Part shown: positions 23,044 through 29,300 of the stretch, piece by piece
How positions within the stretch are numbered: position 1 is the stretch's first letter
Layout: each line of letters starts with the position of its first letter
NCBI RefSeq assembly: GCF_030645145.1
Contig: NZ_JAUSMI010000050.1
Coordinates: 1 to 34,673, forward strand
From: Microcella sp.
GTDB taxonomy: Bacteria; Actinomycetota; Actinomycetes; Actinomycetales; Microbacteriaceae
DNA: 34,673 bases
Direction of reading: 5' to 3'
Program-made: the position numbers and the translations under genes
The notes under the pieces: generated by a model
Database searches by the model: none
Told to the model about the DNA's origin: nothing
The model's input: the letters and a program-made list of their open reading frames with translations, nothing else

Positions 23044-24354
23044 CTAGCGGGCCCCCGTCACGATCCACCGCTCTCCGCGCGCCCGAGCCCCGAGCGTCCC
23101 CGCGCGCGCCCCGAGGTACCCGAAGGTGAACGCCGCGAGCAGCGCCGGCAGCCCCGCGCCCGCGGCGAGCACGAGCAGCACGAGGTAGACGAGCAGATTG
23201 AGGATGCCCGTGACGGCGAGGTAGCGCCCGTCACCGGCTCCGATGAGGACGCCGTCGAGCACGAACACGAGCCCGGCGAGCGGCAAGCCGACCGCGAGGA
23301 TCAGCAGGACGAGGGGGAGGGCATCCCGCACCCGCTCGTCGGAGGTCACGAGGATCGGGACCAGCGGCGCCGACGCGGCCACGAGCACGGCGAGGGCCGC
23401 GCCGACGAGCACGCCCCATCCGACGAGGCGGCGGGTGATGCGGTGCACGCGATCGACGTCGGACGCGCCGAGTCCGTGGCCGACGAGCGCCTGCCCGGCG
23501 ATCGCGAGCGCGTCGAGGGCGAGCGCGAGGAGGCTGTAGACGGCGAACCAGACGTGCGTCGCGGCGAGCTCGACGGTGCCGAGGCTCGTCGCGACGAGCA
23601 CGGTCGCGACGAGGGCGATACGCAGAGAGACGGTGCGCAGCAGCAGCCACGAGCCCGCGGCCATCGCGGCCCGCAGGCCCGCGGGCCCCGGTCGCAGCTC
23701 GGCGCCCTCCGCGCGGGCGCCCCGCACGACGACCCCGACGAGCACCGCCGCCATCGCCCACTGCGCGATGACCGTGCCGAGCGCCGAGCCCGCGACGCCG
23801 AGGCCCGCGCCGTAGATGAGGAGGGCGTTGAGGACGATGTTCGCGCCGAAGCCCCACGCCGCGACGACGAGCGGCGTGCGCGCGTCGTGCAGGCCGCGCA
23901 GCACGCCCGTCGCCGCGAGGACGAGCAGCATGCCGGGCACGCCCCACCAGGCGATGCCGAGGTACTCGAGCGCCGCGGCCTCGACCGGGGCGGCCGCCCC
24001 GAAGGCGCCGACGATCGCGGGCGAGGTCGGCAGCAGCACGACGAGCAGCACGAGGCCGATGCCGAGCGCGAGCCAGAGCCCGTCGACGCCCGCGGCGTGC
24101 GCGCCGGCCCGGTCGCCGGCTCCCAGCCGGCGCGCGACGGCCGGGGTCGTGGCGTAGGCGAGGAAGACGAGGAGGCCGATCGCCGTCTGGAGCACCGTCG
24201 AGGCGACGCCGAGCCCGGCGAGGGCATCCGCCCCCAGATAGCCGACCATCGCCGTGTCGGTGAGGACGAACAGCGGCTCGGCGACGAGGGCTCCGAGCGA
24301 GGGCACGGCGAGGCGCAGGATGTCGCGGTCGATCGCTCGCAGCCGGGGGCGCAC
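23044..24354 (-). CDS. MATE family efflux transporter (DinF-like)
   Basis: The 436-residue protein has about twelve membrane segments in two pseudo-symmetric halves. The first half opens DRDILRLAVPSLGALVAEPLFVLTDTAMVGYLGADALAGLGVA, the classic DinF/MATE signature, and the second half repeats a related fold from about residue 230. MATE proteins export organic cations or drugs in exchange for Na+ or H+. The GTG start at 24354 has no ribosome site. A TAGCGT -10 on the minus strand (24366-24361) would put transcription start at the GTG, a leaderless arrangement. It is divergent from an ArsR regulator, and the inverted repeat at 24401-24422 lies between the two. Confidence 0.94.
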   Translation of the reverse strand: MRPRLRAIDRDILRLAVPSLGALVAEPLFVLTDTAMVGYLGADALAGLGVASTVLQTAIGLLVFLAYATTPAVARRLGAGDRAGAHAAGVDGLWLALGIGLVLLVVLLPTSPAIVGAFGAAAPVEAAALEYLGIAWWGVPGMLLVLAATGVLRGLHDARTPLVVAAWGFGANIVLNALLIYGAGLGVAGSALGTVIAQWAMAAVLVGVVVRGARAEGAELRPGPAGLRAAMAAGSWLLLRTVSLRIALVATVLVATSLGTVELAATHVWFAVYSLLALALDALAIAGQALVGHGLGASDVDRVHRITRRLVGWGVLVGAALAVLVAASAPLVPILVTSDERVRDALPLVLLILAVGLPLAGLVFVLDGVLIGAGDGRYLAVTGILNLLVYLVLLVLAAGAGLPALLAAFTFGYLGARAGTLGARARGERWIVTGAR

Positions 24355-24397
24355 GGGTCAACGCTAGGGCCGTGCGCAGCGCCCGCTCGCCGTGCCT

Positions 24398-24422
24398 TAG
24401 TATCTGCGTATGCATGCAGATA
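24398..24422. promoter_or_regulatory. ArsR operator candidate overlapping promoter and start codon
   Basis: TATCTGC (24401-24407) and GCAGATA (24416-24422) form a perfect 7-bp inverted repeat with an 8-bp spacer. This is close in size to the imperfect 12-2-12 repeats bound by ArsR/SmtB regulators. A TAGTAT -10 (24398-24403) overlaps its left arm and predicts transcription start at 24410, which is the A of the ATG. A bound regulator would block its own promoter and could also affect the divergent MATE gene. Confidence 0.7.
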
Positions 24423-24760
24423 CGCATGAGGACGAGCTCGACCCGTCCTCCCCGCTCGTCGACGTCGTCGCCGAGCTCTTCGGCCTCCTGGCCGATCCCA
24501 CGCGCGTCCGGATCATCCTCGCCCTCGATGTCGACGAGCTCTCGGTGAACCACATCGCCGACATCGTCGATCGCTCGCCCGCCGCCGTATCGCAGCACCT
24601 CGCGAAGCTCCGGCTCGCCCGGCTCGTGACCGTCAGGCAGGAGGGCAACCGCGCCTTCTACCGTCTGCGCGACGAGCACGCCCGGCGACTCGTGCTCGAG
24701 GCGCTCCGCCAGGCCGAGCACGCCGTCTCGGACAGCCCGCGCCACCACGGGGAGCGCTGA
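24410..24760 (+). CDS. ArsR/SmtB family regulator, alpha5-type metal sensor candidate
   Basis: The 116-residue winged-helix protein has recognition helix SPAAVSQHLAKLRLARLV (56-73) and the beta wing VRQEGNRAFYRL (75-86). In the last helix the positions matching the NmtR/SmtB alpha5 metal site are Asp88, His90, Gln101 and His104; the usual third ligand is Gln in place of His. A tail with His112-His113 could supply extra ligands, as the His tail does in NmtR. A Ni, Co or Zn sensor is therefore plausible, while loss of one ligand leaves room for another inducer. The start codon lies inside its own operator and the mRNA should be leaderless. An MFS gene begins 2 bp after its stop. Confidence 0.93.
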   Translation: MHADTHEDELDPSSPLVDVVAELFGLLADPTRVRIILALDVDELSVNHIADIVDRSPAAVSQHLAKLRLARLVTVRQEGNRAFYRLRDEHARRLVLEALRQAEHAVSDSPRHHGER

Positions 24761-24762
24761 TC

Positions 24763-26007
24763 ATGCTCGGGGTCCTCCGCCACCGGCGCTTCGCCGCCCT
24801 CTTCGCCTCGCAGGTCGCCTCGCTCGTCGGCACGGGCGTGCTCACCGTCGCGCTCGCGCTCGTCGCCGTCCGCATCGCGGGGGAGGACGCCGCGCAGATC
24901 ATCGGCATTGCGCTCACGATCCGCATCGCGGCCTACGTCGTCGTGTCGCCGATCGCGAGCGCGCTCGTCGCGGGCCGGTCGAGCCGGGCCGTCCTCATCG
25001 GGGCGGATGCGGCGCGCGTCGTCATCGCGATCGGTCTCGTCCTCGCGACGGAGGCGTGGCACATCTACCTCGCGATCCTGCTGCTGCAGTCGGCGTCGGC
25101 GGTCTTCACGCCGACGTACCAGGCGGTCATCCCGGAGGTGCTGCCCGACGAGCGCGACTACACGACCGCGCAGTCGCTCTCGCGTCTCGCCTACGACCTC
25201 GAGTCGCTCCTGAGCCCCGTGATCGCCGCGGTGCTCGTCCTCGTCCTTCCGCCCAATGCACTCTTCGCCGTGACGGCCGCGGGCTTCGCGGTCTCGGCGC
25301 TCGCCGTGGCGCTCTCGCGCATCAGCCAGCGCGCCGGCGCGGCGGGCGAGCCGTTCTCGTCGCGCCTTACGCGCGGCCTGCGCCTCATGGCCCGGATGCC
25401 CGCGGTGCGGTTCCTCGCCGTGCTCGACGCGGTCACGGCCACGGTCTACGCCACGGTGCTCGTGACGACGGTCGTGCTGCTCGTCGTCATCGGCGCCGCC
25501 GACGTCGACGACCCGTCGGGGCCGCTCGCCGTGGCGCTCGTGGCGTTCGGCGTCGGATCGATCGCGGTGGCGCTGGTGCTGCCGCGCATCCTCGACCGCG
25601 TCAGCGACCGCACGGTCATGGCGACCGGCGCGTCCGTCGTGCCCGTCGCGCTCGCGGCGACCGCGTCGCTCGCCGTGACGGGGGCGCTCACGCTGCCGCT
25701 CGTCATCGCGCTGTGGTTCGTGCTCGGCGCCGCGAGCTCGGCGATCAGCACGCCGAGCGCCCGCATCATCCGACGCGAGGTCGAGCCCGACGACCGGCCG
25801 GCCGTCTTCGCCGCGCGGTTCTCGAGCTCGCACGCCTGGTACGCCGTGACCTACCCGATCGCTGGCCTCGTCGGGTCGGCCGCGGGGCCCGCCGCCGCGA
25901 CCGCCGTGCTCGCGATCGTCGCCCTCGGCGCGCTCGCCGCGGCGCTCGTGCTCTCGCGCGGCGCGCGACCCTCGGGGGATGCGCAGGCGAACAGGCCCGC
26001 GCCCTGA
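24763..26007 (+). CDS. MFS transporter cotranscribed with ArsR regulator
   Basis: The 414-residue protein has about twelve membrane spans. The opening MLGVLRHRRFAALFASQVASLVGTGVLTVAL and the following LQSASAVFTPTYQAVIPEVLPDERDYTTAQSLSRLAYDLESLLSPVIAA segment are typical of the MFS_3/NreB-like exporter group, in which metal and drug exporters occur. The loop after span 6 carries ISQRAGAAGEPFSSRLTRGLRLMARMPAVR. It begins 2 bp after the ArsR gene, so its substrate is probably the signal sensed by that regulator. A metal cation is possible, given the partial alpha5 site, but not shown. Confidence 0.92.
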   Translation: MLGVLRHRRFAALFASQVASLVGTGVLTVALALVAVRIAGEDAAQIIGIALTIRIAAYVVVSPIASALVAGRSSRAVLIGADAARVVIAIGLVLATEAWHIYLAILLLQSASAVFTPTYQAVIPEVLPDERDYTTAQSLSRLAYDLESLLSPVIAAVLVLVLPPNALFAVTAAGFAVSALAVALSRISQRAGAAGEPFSSRLTRGLRLMARMPAVRFLAVLDAVTATVYATVLVTTVVLLVVIGAADVDDPSGPLAVALVAFGVGSIAVALVLPRILDRVSDRTVMATGASVVPVALAATASLAVTGALTLPLVIALWFVLGAASSAISTPSARIIRREVEPDDRPAVFAARFSSSHAWYAVTYPIAGLVGSAAGPAAATAVLAIVALGALAAALVLSRGARPSGDAQANRPAP

Positions 26008-26021
26008 TTAGAGTCGGTCGG

Positions 26022-27998
26022 GTGACCGACGACGCCCGTACCCCCTCTCTCGGCAGCGGGATCCTCCGCGACGACCTCGACCCGAGCATCCGCCCGCAGG
26101 ACGACCTGTACCGCCACGTCAACGCCGCGTGGCTCGCGCGCACGCCGATCCCCGCCGACAAGGCGCGCTACGGCAGCTTCATGGTGCTCGCCGAGGAGGC
26201 CGAGAAGGCCGTTCGCGACATCATCATCGAGGCGCAGGCGGCCGAGCCGGGCACGCTCGAGCGCAAGGTCGGCGACCTCTACGCGAGCTTCATGGACGAG
26301 GAGCGCATCGAGGCGCTCGGCGCGGCCCCGCTCGCTCCGCACCTCGCCGCTGTCGACGCGATCGCCGACAGGGATGCCCTGCTGAGCGAGATCGGACGCC
26401 TCGAGCGCGAGGGCGCGCGCGGGTTCGTGCAGCTCGTCGTCGACAACGACCCCGGTGACCCCGAGCGCTACCTCGTCTTCGTCGAGCAGGGCGGGCTCGG
26501 CCTCCCCGACGAGTCGTACTACCGCGAGGACGCCCACGCCGCCACGCGCGCCGCCTACCTCGCCCACCTCGAGCGGATGCTCGCCCTCGCCGGCATCGAC
26601 GCCCCCGCCGAGCGCGCGGCGCGCATCATGGCCCTCGAGACGCACCTCGCGAGCCACCACTGGGACAAGGTGCGCAATCGCGACAGCCAGGCCACCTACA
26701 ACCTGCGCACGTGGGCCGAGTGGGAGTCGGAGGCGCCGGGCCTCGACCTCGCCCGCTGGCGCGACGCGTTCGGCATCACCGAGCAGCAGCTCGCCGAGGT
26801 CGTGCTGCGCCAGCCCTCGTTCCATGCCGGGCTCGCGGCCGCGATCGCGGACCGCCCCCTCGAGGAGTGGACGGACTGGCTGCGCTGGTCGGTCATCCGC
26901 TCGATGGCGTCGTACCTCTCGCGCGACTTCGTCGACGCGACGTTCGACTTCTACGGCCGCACCCTCACCGGCACCCCCGAGCAGCGCGCCCGCTGGAAGC
27001 GCGGTGTGAGCTTCGTCGAGGGCTCGATGGGCGAGGCCGTCGGCGCGGTCTACGTCGAGCGGCACTACCCGCCGGAGGCGAAGGCCGCGATGGACGAGCT
27101 CATCGCGAGCCTCATCGAGGCGTACCGGCAGTCGATCACCGAGCTCGAGTGGATGACCGCGGAGACCCGCGAGCGCGCCCTCGACAAGCTGTCGAAGTTC
27201 ACGCCGAAGATCGGCTACCCGGTGAAGTGGCGCGACTACTCGTCGCTCGAGGTCGTCGCCGACGACCTCGTGGCGAACGTCCGGGCGGCAGGGGAGTTCG
27301 AGTTCCACCGCGAGCTCGGCAAGATCGGCCGGCCGATCGACCGCGACGAGTGGTTCATGACGCCGCAGACCGTGAACGCGTACTACAACCCGGGATTCAA
27401 CGAGATCGTGTTCCCGGCGGCGATCCTGCAGTTCCCCTTCTTCGATGCGGGGCGGGATGCCGCGGCCAACTACGGCGCGATCGGCGCGGTCATCGGCCAC
27501 GAGATCGGGCACGGGTTCGACGACCAGGGCTCGCGCTACGACGGCGACGGCCGCCTCATCGACTGGTGGACGGAGGCCGACCGCGCCGCCTTCGAGGAGC
27601 GCACCGGCTCGCTCATCGCGCAGTACGACGCCCTCTCGCCGCGCGAGGCGCCCGACCACCACGTCAACGGCTCGCTCACGATCGGCGAGAACATCGGCGA
27701 CCTCGGCGGGCTCGGCATCGCGTGGAAGGCGTACCTGCTCTCGCTCGGCGGCGAGGAGCCGCCCGTGATCGACGGGCTGACGGGGGCGCAGCGGTTCTTC
27801 CTCTCGTGGGCGCAGGCCTGGCAGATCGCGATCCGCCCGGAGGAGGCCCTGCGCCTGCTGTCGATCGACCCGCATTCGCCGAACGAGTTCCGGTGCAACC
27901 AGATCGTGCGTAACATCGGAGCGTTCTACGAGGCCTTCTCGGTCACCCCCGACGATGCCCTGTGGCTGGACGAGAAGGAGCGCGTGACCATTTGGTGA
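26022..27998 (+). CDS. M13 family zinc metallopeptidase (neprilysin/PepO-like)
   Basis: The 658-residue protein begins at a GTG and has the M13 length. The zinc motif is His493-Glu-Ile-Gly-His497 (IGHEIGHGFDDQGSRYDGDG), and the third ligand Glu556 lies in GENIGDLGGL, where Asp560 is also conserved. The substrate-binding NAYYNPGFNEIVFPAAILQFPFFD is present upstream and the C-terminus ends in IW, as in many family members (CxxW-like end without the Cys). There is no signal peptide, so it acts in the cytoplasm on peptides. A TAGAGT -10 at 26009-26014 places transcription start next to the GTG, suggesting a leaderless message; a longer open frame upstream overlaps the MFS gene in another frame and is not used. 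The serine hydrolase gene overlaps its stop by 4 bp. Confidence 0.95.
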   Translation: MTDDARTPSLGSGILRDDLDPSIRPQDDLYRHVNAAWLARTPIPADKARYGSFMVLAEEAEKAVRDIIIEAQAAEPGTLERKVGDLYASFMDEERIEALGAAPLAPHLAAVDAIADRDALLSEIGRLEREGARGFVQLVVDNDPGDPERYLVFVEQGGLGLPDESYYREDAHAATRAAYLAHLERMLALAGIDAPAERAARIMALETHLASHHWDKVRNRDSQATYNLRTWAEWESEAPGLDLARWRDAFGITEQQLAEVVLRQPSFHAGLAAAIADRPLEEWTDWLRWSVIRSMASYLSRDFVDATFDFYGRTLTGTPEQRARWKRGVSFVEGSMGEAVGAVYVERHYPPEAKAAMDELIASLIEAYRQSITELEWMTAETRERALDKLSKFTPKIGYPVKWRDYSSLEVVADDLVANVRAAGEFEFHRELGKIGRPIDRDEWFMTPQTVNAYYNPGFNEIVFPAAILQFPFFDAGRDAAANYGAIGAVIGHEIGHGFDDQGSRYDGDGRLIDWWTEADRAAFEERTGSLIAQYDALSPREAPDHHVNGSLTIGENIGDLGGLGIAWKAYLLSLGGEEPPVIDGLTGAQRFFLSWAQAWQIAIRPEEALRLLSIDPHSPNEFRCNQIVRNIGAFYEAFSVTPDDALWLDEKERVTIW

Positions 27999-28900
27999 CG
28001 ACCCCGATGCTGCGCGACCGGAGCGCCCGCCTGGCGGCTCCGGTCTCAGCGCGGCGTCGGGCCCTCGAGCGGTCGCCCTCGTTCCGCCCCTCCTTCCGCG
28101 CGCTCGGCGCCCTCGCGTACGAGGGCGCGCGCGTCTCGGTCGCGGCGGTGGATCTGCAGTCGGGGCAGAGCGTCTTCGCCGTCGACGAGCGCATCGTGCT
28201 GCCGACCGCGTCGATCGGCAAGATCCTCCTGCTCATCGAGGTGAGCGCGCGCATGACCGACCGATCGCTGTCGGAGTTCTCGATCGTCGATCGCTCGATG
28301 CAGGATTCGGTGGCCGACTCGGGGCTCTGGCAGTACCTGCAGGCGCCGGCCCTCCCGCTCTCCGATCTCGCCGCGCTCGTCGGCTCGACGAGCGACAACG
28401 TGGCGACCAATGCGCTCCTCCGTCATATCGGGCTGGATGCCGTGCGCGCGCGCACGGAGTCGCTCGGCCTCGTGCGCACCGCCCTGCTCGACGTCGTCCG
28501 CGAGAGCCGTGGGCCGGATGACGCGCCCCAGCTCTCCGTCGGCTCGACCGCGGAGCTCGCGTGGCTCTTCTACGCCCTCGCCCATGGCCACATCATCGAC
28601 CCGACGACGAGCCAGCGCGTGCTCGGCTGGCTCTCGCTCAACACCGACCTCTCGATGGTCGCGAGCGCGTTCGGCCGCGACCCGCTCGCGCACCGCGGGG
28701 TCGAGCACAGCACGTGGATGGTCAACAAGACGGGGTGCGATGCGGGCGTGCGGTCGGAGTCGGGCATCCTGCGCGGGCCGCGCGGCGGCCTCGCCTACGC
28801 CGTCTCGGTGCAGTTCGAGGAGCGCGACCTGGCGAGCCGGCTGCGCGTGCTCGACGCCCTGCGGGTCTTCGGGCTCGACCTCCTGGAGTTCGTGCACTGA
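27995..28900 (+). CDS. Class A beta-lactamase-fold serine hydrolase without signal peptide
   Basis: From the GTG overlapping the M13 stop (GTGA) the protein has 301 residues. The active-site motifs are Ser73-Ile-Gly-Lys76, the SDN loop at 133-135 (STSDNVATNAL) and KTG at 245-247 (VNKTGCDAG). The omega-loop ExxLN expected of true class A beta-lactamases is not visible between about 160 and 185 (VRESRGPDDAPQLSVGS), so efficient beta-lactam deacylation is unlikely. The N-terminus is basic and lacks a hydrophobic signal, so the enzyme seems cytoplasmic unless exported by another route. An ATG at 28007 is an alternative start. Function is unknown: an amidase, esterase or peptide hydrolase working alongside the M13 peptidase is possible. 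Confidence 0.88.
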   Translation: MTTPMLRDRSARLAAPVSARRRALERSPSFRPSFRALGALAYEGARVSVAAVDLQSGQSVFAVDERIVLPTASIGKILLLIEVSARMTDRSLSEFSIVDRSMQDSVADSGLWQYLQAPALPLSDLAALVGSTSDNVATNALLRHIGLDAVRARTESLGLVRTALLDVVRESRGPDDAPQLSVGSTAELAWLFYALAHGHIIDPTTSQRVLGWLSLNTDLSMVASAFGRDPLAHRGVEHSTWMVNKTGCDAGVRSESGILRGPRGGLAYAVSVQFEERDLASRLRVLDALRVFGLDLLEFVH

Positions 28901-28939
28901 CCCGCTCTCGGCCCCATCGCGCCGCCTGAGCATTGCTCG

Positions 28940-28957
28940 TACCCCCGTTGAGGGGTA
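28940..28957. terminator. Short palindrome TACCCC-6-GGGGTA, possible terminator or operator
   Basis: TACCCC (28940-28945) and GGGGTA (28952-28957) form a perfect 6-bp stem with the 6-nt loop CGTTGA, 39 bp after the serine hydrolase stop. No strong T tract follows, so it may instead be a protein-binding palindrome. Confidence 0.35.
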
Positions 28958-29139
28958 GACGGAACGGTCCAGTCTTGCTTTCGTCACTCCGCGGGGAATA
29001 TCGTCGGGCTCGCCTGCGGAATCGGCTCACCCGACGTTCGTCGATTCGCGCAGGCTGGGAGAGTACACACCTGGCGATTCCTTGACTACCCCGTCGAGCG
29101 AATCGGTCTCAGAGTCGTACTGTTCCGAATACCTGCAGT

Positions 29140-29241
29140 ACCCGCTGTACCCGAACACCCGACGGTCGTCGTTCCCCGACGACGGCCGAACGCTCGACCG
29201 TGGTCTCCCCCGATCCCGATCGCGCGATACCCGAAAACCCG
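29140..29241 (+). promoter_or_regulatory. ACCCG direct repeats, copy 1
   Basis: ACCCG occurs at 29140-29144, 29149-29153 and 29157-29161 with 9 and 8 bp spacing, then again at 29229-29233 and 29237-29241 with 8 bp spacing. A matching cluster precedes the second paralogue. Evenly spaced short direct repeats of this type are often sites for response regulators or other dimeric activators. The binding protein is unknown. Confidence 0.45.
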
Positions 29242-29247
29242 AACACT

Positions 29248-29274
29248 GAGCGCTGCCGGCCCGCTGGTGCGCTC
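29248..29274 (+). promoter_or_regulatory. Conserved leader hairpin, copy 1
   Basis: The 27-nt element begins GAGCGC and ends GCGCTC, with an inner stem and a CCCG loop, and finishes 15 nt before the AGGAG ribosome site of the surface-protein gene. The same structure occurs before the second paralogue with compensating changes at three pairs: C-G to G-U, G-U to A-U, and G-U to A-U. This supports an RNA structure kept by selection in the 5' leader. Confidence 0.6.
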
Positions 29275-29300
29275 GGCTCCGACCCCCCCAGGAGCTCTTC

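Larger units (their letters stand above)
28901..29300. other. 400-bp gene-free region upstream of first surface protein
   Basis: No coding frame with a ribosome site is seen. It holds a small palindrome (28940-28957), a -35-like TTGACT at 29082-29087 without a convincing -10 at normal spacing, a cluster of ACCCG repeats (29140-29161 and 29229-29241), the leader hairpin (29248-29274) and the AGGAG ribosome site (29290-29294). The right-hand 130 bp resemble the region upstream of the second surface gene. Confidence 0.7.

Noticed and set aside
22687-24429. 580-codon plus-strand frame over the csbD-like and MATE genes
   Set aside because: Charged low-complexity shadow of the MATE gene; it is in a different frame from the csbD-like protein.
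25056-26021. N-terminal extension of the M13 peptidase
   Set aside because: Overlaps the MFS gene in another frame and is Arg-rich; the peptidase domain begins just after the GTG at 26022.
27995-28900. Calling the serine hydrolase an antibiotic-resistance beta-lactamase
   Set aside because: No export signal and no visible ExxLN omega-loop glutamate, so resistance is not supported.
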